NCBI GenBank assembly: GCA_964593555.1
Contig: CAZQIC010000001.1
Coordinates: 1-64,000, forward strand
Length of the DNA stretch: 64,000 nucleotides
Direction: 5' to 3'
Source of the DNA: CAZQIC01 sp964593555
GTDB taxonomy: Bacteria; Bacteroidota; Bacteroidia; JAFLBG01
Shown here: piece after piece, positions 51,680 to 61,297 of the stretch
Numbering within the stretch: position 1 is the stretch's first letter
How the letters are laid out: the number at the start of each line of letters is the position of its first letter
Notes under the pieces: generated by a model
Databases searched by the model: none
Seen by the model: only the letters and a program-made list of their open reading frames with translations
What the model was told of the DNA's origin: nothing
Position numbers and translations under genes: made by a program

Positions 51680-52954
51680 ATGAATACACTGTGTAACAAG
51701 GCACAACAGGCGTTTTCGGCGCTATTATTCACTCTAATTTTAACGATTTTATTAAGCTTCCAAACAGTTTCCGCGCAGCCTGACGGAGCTAAACTGTTTA
51801 AACAAAACTGTGCAACATGCCATAAGCTGGATGATACTAGGCTTACCGGCCCCGGCCTTAAGGATGTTTTTAAACGGATCCCGGACGATGAATGGTTCCT
51901 AAAATGGGTAAAAAGTAATACAAAACTTACTGCAAGTGGTGATCCATATGCAGTGAAGATCAGTGCGTTTGATGTTTCTACAATGAATGAATTTGGTTTT
52001 CTTGCAGATGATGAAATAAACGCTATTGGTACATTTCTTAAAAATCCTCCAGCGCCTGTTGTTGGCCCCACTGGTCCAACTGGCCCTACTGGTGAAGTTC
52101 ACGTAGAAAAAGGCCTTGATACTTTCTGGACACTTGTTATAATAATAATAGCACTTATTATAATCATTGCTGTATTACGCGGTGTTAAACGTTCACTTTC
52201 AAATGTTGTTAATGAGCGTGAGGGCAAACCCGCAAATCCTGATCGCAACGTATGGGAAGAAACTAAAGTTTGGATGGGTGCAAACAAAAGTAAAGTTGCA
52301 CTTATCATTATAATATTGTTAAGTATTGGTTCTAAAATGGCTTGGGATGCTATGTTTGACATAGGTGTTTTTACTGGCTACAAACCATCACAACCAATTG
52401 CTTTCTCTCACAAAATTCACGCCGGTGATAACGCAATTAACTGTGTATACTGTCACTCTACAGCCGAAAAAAGCCGCCACGCAGGCATTCCTTCTACAAA
52501 CATTTGTATGAATTGCCATAAAGGAATTAGTTCCGGAGCAACAACAGGTACAACTGAAATTGCAAAAATATATGAAGCAGTTGGTTGGGATCCTAAACAA
52601 ATGGCATACAACATGCCGCAAAAACCTATTAAGTGGAACAAGGTTCATAACCTTCCTGATTTTGTTTACTTCAGTCACCAGCAACACGTGGTAGTAGGTA
52701 AACAAGAGTGTCAAACATGTCACGGTGATGTACCAAATATGACCGTTGCAGAGCAGGTGTCTCCACTAACAATGAGATGGTGTATTGATTGTCACCGTGA
52801 AACAGAAGTACCGGGTATGATGGCAAATGCGGATAGTACTTTGGCAAATCCTTATTACGAAGATTTGCATAAAAAATTAGCTGAAAAATATAAAGGACAA
52901 AAGATCACTGTTGATAAAATGGGTGGTATTGAATGTGCAAAATGTCACTATTAA
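51680..52954 (+). CDS. actA: Alternative complex III subunit ActA, six CxxCH motifs
   Basis: 424 residues. Start at ATG 51680 gives a signal/anchor helix (12-32); an earlier TTG overlaps the promoter. Haem-binding CxxCH motifs lie at 44, 255, 276, 344, 368 and 419. The first sits in a cytochrome c domain of its own (about 36-125, likely ligand Met102). Then comes a GPTGPTGPTG linker (129-138), a membrane helix (about 148-168), a possible second one (205-219) and the pentahaem domain. ActA passes electrons through the periplasmic side of the quinol-oxidising complex. Described ActA proteins carry five haems, so the extra N-terminal domain is notable. First gene of the operon. Confidence 0.92.
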   Translation: MNTLCNKAQQAFSALLFTLILTILLSFQTVSAQPDGAKLFKQNCATCHKLDDTRLTGPGLKDVFKRIPDDEWFLKWVKSNTKLTASGDPYAVKISAFDVSTMNEFGFLADDEINAIGTFLKNPPAPVVGPTGPTGPTGEVHVEKGLDTFWTLVIIIIALIIIIAVLRGVKRSLSNVVNEREGKPANPDRNVWEETKVWMGANKSKVALIIIILLSIGSKMAWDAMFDIGVFTGYKPSQPIAFSHKIHAGDNAINCVYCHSTAEKSRHAGIPSTNICMNCHKGISSGATTGTTEIAKIYEAVGWDPKQMAYNMPQKPIKWNKVHNLPDFVYFSHQQHVVVGKQECQTCHGDVPNMTVAEQVSPLTMRWCIDCHRETEVPGMMANADSTLANPYYEDLHKKLAEKYKGQKITVDKMGGIECAKCHY

Positions 52955-53004
52955 TTTCAACAATTAAAGTTAACCTGTAACGCTTTTAACGATCAAAATA
53001 TAAT

Positions 53005-56000
53005 ATGGGTACCACTAAAAAATACTGGAAAGGTTTAGAAGAGCTTAACAATGACCCAGCTTTTGTTCAGGCTCAGCAAAACGAATTCGCAGAGTATGTT
53101 CCTGTAGAAAAATTTTTAGAAAATGATTCTCTGAAAGATACTTCAACAAGCAGACGCGATTTTCTTAAACTGTTTGGTTTTAGTATTACCGCTGCAACAC
53201 TTGCTGCATGTGAAGCTCCTGTGAATAAAGCTATTCCTTATGTAATGAAACCGGAAGAAATTACTCCTGGTGTTGCAAACTGGTACGCTTCAACTTATTT
53301 TGACGGAAACGATTATTGCAGCATTTTAGTAAAAACACGCGAGGGAAGACCAATTAAAATCGAAGGGAATGAAATGTCGCCGATCACTCGTGGCGGTGTT
53401 AGTGCAAGGATTCACGCTTCAGTTCTTTCTTTGTATGATACGGGCCGTATAACCGGACCTTATGCTAATAAAGCTCCTTCTACATGGGAAACGGTGGATA
53501 AAGAAATTGGCGCAAAACTTTCTGCTGCAGTAGCAAAAGGCGGAAGCATCAGAATACTTTCTTCTACTATCATTAGCCCTTCTACTAAACAGGTAATTGC
53601 TGATTTTATATCGAAGTATCCGAATACAAAACATGTTACTTACGATGCTGTTTCTTATGCAGGTATAATAAAAGCAAACGCTCAAAGTTTTGACAAAGCA
53701 GTTTTGCCAAGCTACTCATTTGATAAAGCAAAAGTTATTGTAAGCGTTGGCGCAGATTTTCTTGGAAGCTGGTTATCACCGATTGAATTTACAAAACAAT
53801 ATTCTAAGACAAGAAAATTAAGCAGAGAGAAAAAAGAAATGTCAAAGCATTACCAGTTCGAAAGTATTCTTTCGTTAACAGGTAGTAATGCCGATAAACG
53901 TTTTGCTGTTAAGCCTTCTCAATATGGAACTGTTGTTGTAAATCTTTACAATGCAGTTGCAAAATTAACAGGAGGTTCTGCTGTTGCTTCTGGTGCATTA
54001 CCTATTGATGCGCAAATAGAAAAAGTTGCAAAAGCTTTAGTTGATCACAAAGGCCGTTCATTAGTCGTTTGTGGTGCGAATGATATCGCAACTCAGGTGG
54101 TAGTGAATTCAATAAATACGTTGTTAGGTAACTATGGCAAAACAGTTGATGTAGAAACTCCATCATATACGAAGCAAGGAAACGACGAGCAGTTTATTTC
54201 ATTAGTAAATGAAATGAAAGAAGGAAAGGTAGGGGCGTTGATTACATATAATGCAAATCCTTCTTATACAAGTCCTGCAGGTTTAGGCTTTAATGAAGCG
54301 TATGCTAAAGTTGGCTTAAAAGTTTCTTTTGCCGACAGGTTAGATGAAACTGCAATGAATGCAGATTACGTTTGTCCTGATCATCATTACCTTGAATCAT
54401 GGAATGATGCAAATCCTAAAGCAGGTCATTATAGCTTAACACAACCTACTATTTCTCCTTTGTTTGCAAAGCCAAGAAATGAAGGAACACGTTGTGCGCA
54501 GGAAACATTATTGAAATGGGCCGGAAATGAATCCGATTTCCATTCGTATATACAAAAATATTGGTCATCACATGTATTCCCAATGCAGGGAAAATATATG
54601 ACGTTCGGTGACTTTTGGAATCATTCATTACATAATGGTGTTGTAGAAGTTGGATCTGGTGAAGATGCAAAAATGGCGATGGGCCAAGATTCTTCAAACG
54701 TAAATGCTTCAGCGAAACCGGAAGTTGCGCACAAAACCACTACCGTTGGCGGTGGCGGAATGTTTGCTCAGGAAGTTGAGGTTGAAGTAAAAGAACCTAA
54801 ACTGTCGGTTGCAGAAGCAGCACAGTCAATAAGCAAATCTGCTAAAGCCGGAAATATAGAATTAGTGTTGTATGAAAAAACAGGAATGGGAAATGGTAAC
54901 CAGGCGAATAACCCTTGGTTGCAGGAGTTTCCTGATCCGGTATCTAAAGTAACATGGGATAATTATATTACCATGAACCCTGAAGATATGAAGGATAAAT
55001 ACCATACTCTTGCGCGTTACAACCAAATGGAAATGAAAGCAGATACAGCTAACGTAACTGTTGGTGGTGTTACTGTAGAGTTGCCTGTTTTCCCTCAGCC
55101 TGGACAAGCCCGTGGAACTATTGGTATTGCATTGGGTTATGGAAGAACCGGTGCTGGTATGGTTGCAGATGGTGTTGGTAAAAACGTGTTCACATTGGCG
55201 CAGGTTGTAAATGGAACTATTCAGTATACTGTTTCTGATGTTACCGTAAGTGATAAAACTGGTAACGAACACCAGATGGCTTGCACGCAAACTCATCACA
55301 CAATGATGGGTCGTTCTATTGTAAAGGAAACTGATCTCACCACATATTCAACACAGCCTGTAGACGTTTGGAACGAAAAACTGTTAGTTACCTTAGGCGA
55401 CAAACATGTCCCTGCAAGTCAATCTAATCTTTGGGCAGATCATGATAAACCCGGACATCGTTGGGGTATGTCAATCGACCTTAATGCTTGTATTGGTTGT
55501 GGTGCTTGTGTTGTAAGTTGCAATGCAGAGAACAACGTTCCTGTAGTTGGAAAAGAAGAAGTGAGAAGAAGTCGTGAAATGCACTGGATAAGAATAGACA
55601 GGTATTATTCAAGTGACATGACTGTTGAAAAAGCTGATGCGGAAGGAAAAGGCGTAGTTGATAAATACCTGGAAATGGAAAATCCAACAACGGAGAATCC
55701 GCAAGTATTTTTCCAACCTGTAATGTGTCAGCATTGTAATCATGCTCCATGCGAAACAGTTTGTCCGGTATTGGCAACAAATCACAGCAGCGATGGTCTT
55801 AATCAAATGACTTACAATCGTTGTGTTGGTACAAGATATTGTGCGAATAACTGTCCTTATAAAGTAAGACGCTTTAACTGGTTTAACTATATTGAGAACG
55901 ATAAATTTGCTGAGGTAAATCCATCTCAGAATGATTTAGGAAGAATGGTACTTAACCCGGATGTGGTTGTACGTTCAAGAGGGGTAATGGAAAAATGCAG

Positions 56001-56352
56001 CATGTGTGTTCAACGTATACAGGAAGGTAAATTGAATGCGAAGAAGGCAATGAAAAAATTAGAAGACGGTGCTATTCAAACAGCATGTTCTAAATCTTGT
56101 CCTGCTGATGCAATTACTTTCGGAGACTTGAATAATGTAGAAAGTTTGGTTGCGAAAGAAGTAGAAGACGAAAGAACATATTATTTATTGGAAGAAGTTG
56201 GTGTTAAACCATCGATCTCTTACTTGACTAAAGTTCGTAACCTTGACGCAGAAGATATTGTGATGCATGAAGAACATAAGCCGCATCATGGAGGAGAAGA
56301 GCACAAGGAAGAGCATAAAGAAGAACACAAAAAAGAAGAAGCACACAGCTAA
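53005..56352 (+). CDS. actB: Alternative complex III subunit ActB (fused molybdopterin-fold and Fe-S)
   Basis: 1115 residues. A Tat-like signal (SRRDFLKLFGFS, 49-60) precedes a molybdopterin-oxidoreductase fold (about 75-770) that in known ActB holds no cofactor. The Fe-S part has four clusters' worth of cysteines: CIGCGACVVSC (about 829), CQHCNHAPCETVC (907), CVGTRYCANNCP (940), and CSMC with CSKSCP (998, 1030). It ends in a tail of H, E and K (EEHKEEHKEEHKKEE) of unknown role. It delivers electrons within the complex to ActA. It follows actA by 50 bp. Confidence 0.94.
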   Translation: MGTTKKYWKGLEELNNDPAFVQAQQNEFAEYVPVEKFLENDSLKDTSTSRRDFLKLFGFSITAATLAACEAPVNKAIPYVMKPEEITPGVANWYASTYFDGNDYCSILVKTREGRPIKIEGNEMSPITRGGVSARIHASVLSLYDTGRITGPYANKAPSTWETVDKEIGAKLSAAVAKGGSIRILSSTIISPSTKQVIADFISKYPNTKHVTYDAVSYAGIIKANAQSFDKAVLPSYSFDKAKVIVSVGADFLGSWLSPIEFTKQYSKTRKLSREKKEMSKHYQFESILSLTGSNADKRFAVKPSQYGTVVVNLYNAVAKLTGGSAVASGALPIDAQIEKVAKALVDHKGRSLVVCGANDIATQVVVNSINTLLGNYGKTVDVETPSYTKQGNDEQFISLVNEMKEGKVGALITYNANPSYTSPAGLGFNEAYAKVGLKVSFADRLDETAMNADYVCPDHHYLESWNDANPKAGHYSLTQPTISPLFAKPRNEGTRCAQETLLKWAGNESDFHSYIQKYWSSHVFPMQGKYMTFGDFWNHSLHNGVVEVGSGEDAKMAMGQDSSNVNASAKPEVAHKTTTVGGGGMFAQEVEVEVKEPKLSVAEAAQSISKSAKAGNIELVLYEKTGMGNGNQANNPWLQEFPDPVSKVTWDNYITMNPEDMKDKYHTLARYNQMEMKADTANVTVGGVTVELPVFPQPGQARGTIGIALGYGRTGAGMVADGVGKNVFTLAQVVNGTIQYTVSDVTVSDKTGNEHQMACTQTHHTMMGRSIVKETDLTTYSTQPVDVWNEKLLVTLGDKHVPASQSNLWADHDKPGHRWGMSIDLNACIGCGACVVSCNAENNVPVVGKEEVRRSREMHWIRIDRYYSSDMTVEKADAEGKGVVDKYLEMENPTTENPQVFFQPVMCQHCNHAPCETVCPVLATNHSSDGLNQMTYNRCVGTRYCANNCPYKVRRFNWFNYIENDKFAEVNPSQNDLGRMVLNPDVVVRSRGVMEKCSMCVQRIQEGKLNAKKAMKKLEDGAIQTACSKSCPADAITFGDLNNVESLVAKEVEDERTYYLLEEVGVKPSISYLTKVRNLDAEDIVMHEEHKPHHGGEEHKEEHKEEHKKEEAHS

Positions 56353-56383
56353 TTAATAAGAACGTAAAAAATAATTTATTAAT

Positions 56384-57775
56384 ATGCATCAGGAATCAGC
56401 AATCAGAGAGCCGTTAATTTTAGGTGATAATGTCACCTATCATCAGATAACGGAAGATATTGCAAGACCCATTGAAGGGAAAGCCAATAAATGGTGGTAT
56501 TTGGTTTTTGGAATTGCTATGGCTGCATTCCTTTGGGGCTTCGCTTGTATTTGTTATTTTATTGGTACAGGTATTGGCGCCTGGGGTGCGAATAAAACTG
56601 TAGGCTGGGCCTGGGATATTACAAATTTCGTTTGGTGGATTGGTATTGGTCACGCGGGTACACTTATCTCTGCTGTACTTTTATTGTTTCGTCAAAAATG
56701 GAGAATGGCAATTAACCGTTCTGCCGAGGCGATGACAATATTTGCCGTAATGTGTGCAGCTATGTTTGTTGTTATGCACACTGGCCGTCCATGGTTAGAT
56801 TATTGGTTGTTCCCATTGCCAAATCAATTTGGTTCATTGTGGACAAACTTTAACTCGCCGTTACTTTGGGACGTGTTTGCAGTAAGTACTTATTTCTCTG
56901 TATCACTTATATTCTGGTATATGGGACTTATTCCTGATTTTGCTACTATCCGCGATCGTGCTAAAAAACCTCTTGCACAAAAAATTTATAAAATATTAAG
57001 TTTTGGATGGAGCGGAAGAGCTCGTGACTGGAGCAGGTTCGAAGAAGTATCATTGGTACTTGCAGGACTTTCCACACCACTTGTATTCTCTGTTCACTCA
57101 ATTGTAAGTATGGACTTTGCTACATCCATAGTACCTGGATGGCACACAACAATTTTCCCTCCTTACTTTGTTGCGGGTGCTATCTTCTCTGGATTCGCAA
57201 TGGTGTTAACACTTCTTATTATTTGCAGAAAAGTATTGGGTCTTGAAAATTACATCACTATAAAACACATCGAGTACATGAACATTGTAATTATTGTTAC
57301 AGGTTCATTGGTTGGTGTTGCATATTTAACTGAGTTGTTCATCGCGTATTATTCAGGTGTAATGTATGAGCAGTATGCGTTCCTTAACCGTGCTACGGGT
57401 CCGTATTGGTGGTCGTATTGGGGTATGATGACCTGTAACGTTATTTCTCCGCAGTTATTCTGGTTTAAAAAAATACGTACAAGTATTATCGCAACATTCA
57501 TTCTTTCGATCGTTGTAAATATTGGAATGTGGTTTGAAAGGTTTGTGATCATTGTTACATCATTGCACAGGGATTTCCTTCCTTCAAGCTGGACAATGTA
57601 TTCACCAACATTTATCGAGATCGGATTTTTCATAGGGACAATAGGATTCTTCTTTGTATGTTTCTTATTGTTTGCGCGTGTGTTCCCGGTTATTGCACAA
57701 AGTGAATTGAAGATGATTGTGAAATCATCCAGCGAGAAACACAGAAAAATAAATAAGCAAAACCAGCACCATTAA
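56384..57775 (+). CDS. actC: Alternative complex III subunit ActC (NrfD/PsrC-like)
   Basis: A 463-residue integral membrane protein of the NrfD family with about ten membrane helices. It forms a quinol site and probably part of the proton pathway. Opening REPLILGDNVTYHQITEDI and the VGWAWDITNFVWWIGIGHAG helix are diagnostic. Lies 31 bp after actB. Confidence 0.94.
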   Translation: MHQESAIREPLILGDNVTYHQITEDIARPIEGKANKWWYLVFGIAMAAFLWGFACICYFIGTGIGAWGANKTVGWAWDITNFVWWIGIGHAGTLISAVLLLFRQKWRMAINRSAEAMTIFAVMCAAMFVVMHTGRPWLDYWLFPLPNQFGSLWTNFNSPLLWDVFAVSTYFSVSLIFWYMGLIPDFATIRDRAKKPLAQKIYKILSFGWSGRARDWSRFEEVSLVLAGLSTPLVFSVHSIVSMDFATSIVPGWHTTIFPPYFVAGAIFSGFAMVLTLLIICRKVLGLENYITIKHIEYMNIVIIVTGSLVGVAYLTELFIAYYSGVMYEQYAFLNRATGPYWWSYWGMMTCNVISPQLFWFKKIRTSIIATFILSIVVNIGMWFERFVIIVTSLHRDFLPSSWTMYSPTFIEIGFFIGTIGFFFVCFLLFARVFPVIAQSELKMIVKSSSEKHRKINKQNQHH

Positions 57776-57785
57776 TATAAACCCT

Positions 57786-58304
57786 ATGAGTAAAAAAAGT
57801 ATTCACGGAATTTATGATGATGACGACCAACTAAAGGATGGTGCGAGATTACTTCGTGACCATGGCATCAAAGTGAAAGAAGTTTTTTCTCCTTTCCCTG
57901 TTCACGGTCTTGATGCACTAATTGGTGTGCCAAGAACTAGATTGGCGATCACAGCATTTGTTTACGGTATTACCGGTACTTGTCTCGCAACATTAATGAT
58001 GTGGTACATGATGGTAAGCGATTGGCCTACAGATGTGGGAGGTAAACCAAACTGGGGATACTTTTATAACATGCCGGCATTTATTCCAATTACATTTGAA
58101 TCTACTGTACTTTGTGCAGCACATTTAATGTTCTGGACATTCATGTTCCGTAGCTGGTTGTTACCGGGTGTAACACCTAAAAATCCTGATCCGCGTACTA
58201 CTGATGATAAATTTTTAATGTTGATCGAAGCGAATGATTCAGATGTAGATAAAATTGTTGGATACCTTAAACAAACTGGAGCATCAGAGGTAAATTTAAA
58301 ATAG
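57786..58304 (+). CDS. actD: Alternative complex III subunit ActD (DUF3341)
   Basis: 172 residues with a cytoplasmic N-terminal part (GIYDDDDQLKDGARLLRDHG, PFPVHGLDALIG) and two membrane helices (about 56-76 and 97-120). A structural subunit of the complex. Lies 10 bp after actC. Confidence 0.94.
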   Translation: MSKKSIHGIYDDDDQLKDGARLLRDHGIKVKEVFSPFPVHGLDALIGVPRTRLAITAFVYGITGTCLATLMMWYMMVSDWPTDVGGKPNWGYFYNMPAFIPITFESTVLCAAHLMFWTFMFRSWLLPGVTPKNPDPRTTDDKFLMLIEANDSDVDKIVGYLKQTGASEVNLK

Positions 58305-58333
58305 TACTTAGTATTGGGTAATTAGTCATAACT

Positions 58334-58993
58334 ATGAGACAAAAATTAGATAACGCTTTAGGTTTTATAAAAAAACAGGCTGCGTACTTTGTACTTTGTA
58401 CGCTGTACTTTGTACTATCTTCTTGCGGAAAAAGTGATCCTGATAGTCCGGGTATAGAGTATATGCCGGATATGTACAGGTCTCCATCACATGAGGCAAA
58501 TCTTTCAACAACATTTGGAGATGATACGATCCAGGTCGATAGAATGCCTGTTGCAGGAACTATCTCAAGAGGTTTTATGCCATATGTTTATGCTAATGAT
58601 ACAGGAGGTTATGCAAATGCCGGTAGATATTTACGCAACCCCATTCCATTCAGCGAAAAAGTTTTAGGTGAAGGAGAAGTTCTTTATACAAAATATTGTA
58701 CTCATTGTCATGGTGCAACAGGTGGTGGTGATGGATTAGTTGCGGCAAAACTTCCTGGACCTCCACCGTCATATTCGTCTCCGGGTTTGATGAATTTACC
58801 TGAAGGAAAAGCATTCCATACAATCACTTATGGAAAAGGAATGATGGGCCCGCATGCATCACAACTTACACAGGAAGAAAGATGGAAAATAGTACACTAT
58901 GTTCAGAAGTTACAAAAACTTGGAGCTCCGGCACCGGCACCTGCTACTGCTCCGGTTGAAGTTGCTGCAACAACAACAGTAAGTGCTAAATAA
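58334..58993 (+). CDS. actE: Alternative complex III subunit ActE (mono-haem lipoprotein)
   Basis: 219 residues. The lipobox LSSC places a lipid-modified Cys at 31. The single CxxCH is CTHCHG (about 122), with GMMGPHASQL giving the probable methionine ligand. An A/P-rich tail follows (PAPAPATAPVEVAA). The signal peptide core, AAYFVLCTLYFVL, is encoded by a repeated GTACTTT tract, so this part may have been acquired from an intergenic repeat. It carries electrons towards the oxidase. Confidence 0.93.
   Translation: MRQKLDNALGFIKKQAAYFVLCTLYFVLSSCGKSDPDSPGIEYMPDMYRSPSHEANLSTTFGDDTIQVDRMPVAGTISRGFMPYVYANDTGGYANAGRYLRNPIPFSEKVLGEGEVLYTKYCTHCHGATGGGDGLVAAKLPGPPPSYSSPGLMNLPEGKAFHTITYGKGMMGPHASQLTQEERWKIVHYVQKLQKLGAPAPAPATAPVEVAATTTVSAK
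58383..58417 (+). repeat. GTACTTT short-period repeat inside the actE signal peptide
   Basis: Units of GTACTTT follow at 7 bases, with a second run after GTACGCT. The tract codes for the hydrophobic core AAYFVLCTLYFVL and stays in frame. Confidence 0.75.
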
Positions 58994-59030
58994 AACTGAA
59001 ACGAAAAAGTTTAAAACTATATAAGTAATT

Positions 59031-60245
59031 ATGGATAACTATACATTTTCCGACAGATCCAAGAAGATTACATATGCTCTTATGGGTCTTGGTCTTATAG
59101 GAGTTATAATTGGCCTGCTATTGGGTGGCGGAGAACATGAAGGACATGGAATGATGCAGCGCTTTTGGGCAAACGTTATGGTGAACAGTTTTTTCTTTTT
59201 GGGAATTGCTGCCGCTGCAACATTTTTTATGGCATTACAATATGCGACTGAATCGCATTACGCAGTAACAGTTAAACGTGTGTATGAGGCCATCAGTGGT
59301 TATCTTCCTGTTGGAGCAGTATTCCTTGTTGCAGTATTATTGGTTGGTAGTTTTGGCGGTCATCATTTGTATCATTGGATGCAAAGTGGAATCACTGATC
59401 CTGCATCAGAACATTATGATGAAATTATTGCTGGTAAAAGCGGATATTTAAACCTGACTTTTTTCTGGGCAAGAACAATCGCATACCTCGCAATATGGAT
59501 CGGCTTTCAAAGATTATTCAGAAAAAGATCATTGCAGGAAGATATTGAAGGCGGAGAAAATTTGCATTGGAAAAATGTAAAAAGCGCAGCTATATTCTTA
59601 ATTCTTTATGGTGTTTCTTCTTCTACTTCTGCATGGGATTGGTTAATGTCAATTGATACACACTGGTACAGTACAATGTTTGGCTGGTATATTTTTGCCG
59701 GTACATGGTGTACTTCAATGGTAATGCTGGTTCTTTTTATTTTGTACTTAAAAAGCAAAGGACATTTACAGCAGGTAAATGAATACCATTTGCATGATAT
59801 CAGCAAATGGGTTTTCGCTACAAGCTTTTTATGGAGTTACCTTTGGTTCTGTCAGTTCATGCTTATCTGGTACTCTAATATTCCGGAAGAAGTAACCTAT
59901 TTCGTTACACGTTGGGAGCATTATAAGCCTATAATGTGGACCATGTTCGCTATAAATTTTGCGTTTCCTATGATATTTTTAATGTCACGCGATGCAAAAA
60001 GAAACCCGAAATTCATCGCAGTGATCGGATGTATAATATTGTTCAGTCACTGGGTGGATATGTACCAGGTTGTTATGCCGGGTTCTGTTGGTGGAGCATG
60101 GCATCTGTTTAGTTTTCTTGAACTGGGAATGTTTTTAATGTTCTTAGGGATCTTTTTGTATGTTGTTCACACACAGCTTACAAAAGCTCCGCTTGTAGTT
60201 AAGAGTCATCCGTATTTGGAAGAAAGTTTACATCACGAATTTTAA
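59031..60245 (+). CDS. actF: Alternative complex III subunit ActF (NrfD-like)
   Basis: A 404-residue membrane protein related to ActC, with about ten helices. Recognised by YGVSSSTSAWDWLMSIDTHW, IFAGTWCTSMVML and HWVDMYQVVMPGS. It completes the quinol-oxidising membrane part. 37 bp after actE, 21 bp before the oxidase subunit II gene. Confidence 0.94.
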   Translation: MDNYTFSDRSKKITYALMGLGLIGVIIGLLLGGGEHEGHGMMQRFWANVMVNSFFFLGIAAAATFFMALQYATESHYAVTVKRVYEAISGYLPVGAVFLVAVLLVGSFGGHHLYHWMQSGITDPASEHYDEIIAGKSGYLNLTFFWARTIAYLAIWIGFQRLFRKRSLQEDIEGGENLHWKNVKSAAIFLILYGVSSSTSAWDWLMSIDTHWYSTMFGWYIFAGTWCTSMVMLVLFILYLKSKGHLQQVNEYHLHDISKWVFATSFLWSYLWFCQFMLIWYSNIPEEVTYFVTRWEHYKPIMWTMFAINFAFPMIFLMSRDAKRNPKFIAVIGCIILFSHWVDMYQVVMPGSVGGAWHLFSFLELGMFLMFLGIFLYVVHTQLTKAPLVVKSHPYLEESLHHEF

Positions 60246-60266
60246 TATTATTAAACAGTAATTAGT

Positions 60267-61259
60267 ATGATAAAGTTCCTAGTATACGTAGCCCTTGTTC
60301 TTGCAGCTGTTGCTGTTGCCCAAATAGTAAGGGTATTTGAACTTGCTTCGGTTCTCAAAGGCGGTAAGCCAAATGACATTACCGAAAATGATAATAAAAT
60401 GAACGGAAGGTTCATGATGCTTTTTATGATCCTGTTTTATGGATTTTGTTTCTGGCAGGTTTATGAATACGGAGATAAAATTTTGCCTGAATCGGCATCT
60501 GATATTGGATTGGAAACAGATTGGTTATTGTGGTTTAATATGTTAATTATTTCTGTTGTGTTTTTGGTCACCAATGGCTTGTTGTTTTATTTCGCATACA
60601 AGTATTATGGAAGAGATAATAATAGGGCAACTTTTTATCCGCACAATAACAAATTGGAAATGATCTGGACCGTTGTCCCTGCTATTGTTCTTCTTGCTAT
60701 CATTTTCCTTGGCCTTAAGCTCTGGAATGAAATAGTAATGACTCCTCCTAAGAGTGACGCTTTGGTTATTGAGTTGTATGCAAAACAATTCGACTGGACC
60801 GCAAGGTATGGAGGTAAGGATAATACTTTGGGGACTGTTAATTACAAATTAATTACAGGTACTAATGTTGTAGGTCTGGATTCTGCAGATCAAAAAGGAT
60901 GGGATGACTTGATTGTGAGAAATGAATTTCATATTCCTAAAGGCAGACAAGTATCTTTTCAGATTCGTTCAAGAGATGTTATTCATAGTGCTTACATGCC
61001 GCATTTCAGGCAGCAAATGAACGCGGTTCCTGGTATGGTTACCGAAATGCACTTTGTGCCTATTTTGACTACAAAAGAAATGCGAGAGAAAACACACAAT
61101 AATAAATTCGATTTTATTTTATTGTGTAATAAAATTTGTGGTGCGAGCCATTATAATATGCAAATGACGATTATTGTTGATGAGCCTGCCGATTATGAGA
61201 CATGGGTAGCAAAGCAGCAAGCATTTTTTGCTAAACCGGTAATAGGAATGGCAAATTGA
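60267..61259 (+). CDS. coxB: Cytochrome c oxidase subunit II
   Basis: 330 residues. Three hydrophobic segments (about 1-18, 45-65, 85-110 and 125-150 as candidates; the last two are the canonical pair), then the CuA cupredoxin domain. The CuA motif CNKICGASHYNM (about 287-298) follows C-x3-C-x3-H-x2-M, and the first histidine is in DVIHSAYMPHF. The glutamate usual after the first cysteine region is replaced by other residues. It accepts electrons from the cytochrome c or the Act complex. Confidence 0.93.
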   Translation: MIKFLVYVALVLAAVAVAQIVRVFELASVLKGGKPNDITENDNKMNGRFMMLFMILFYGFCFWQVYEYGDKILPESASDIGLETDWLLWFNMLIISVVFLVTNGLLFYFAYKYYGRDNNRATFYPHNNKLEMIWTVVPAIVLLAIIFLGLKLWNEIVMTPPKSDALVIELYAKQFDWTARYGGKDNTLGTVNYKLITGTNVVGLDSADQKGWDDLIVRNEFHIPKGRQVSFQIRSRDVIHSAYMPHFRQQMNAVPGMVTEMHFVPILTTKEMREKTHNNKFDFILLCNKICGASHYNMQMTIIVDEPADYETWVAKQQAFFAKPVIGMAN

Positions 61260-61297
61260 TTTTTGAAATAATTGTACAAAATTTAAGATAGAAAATT

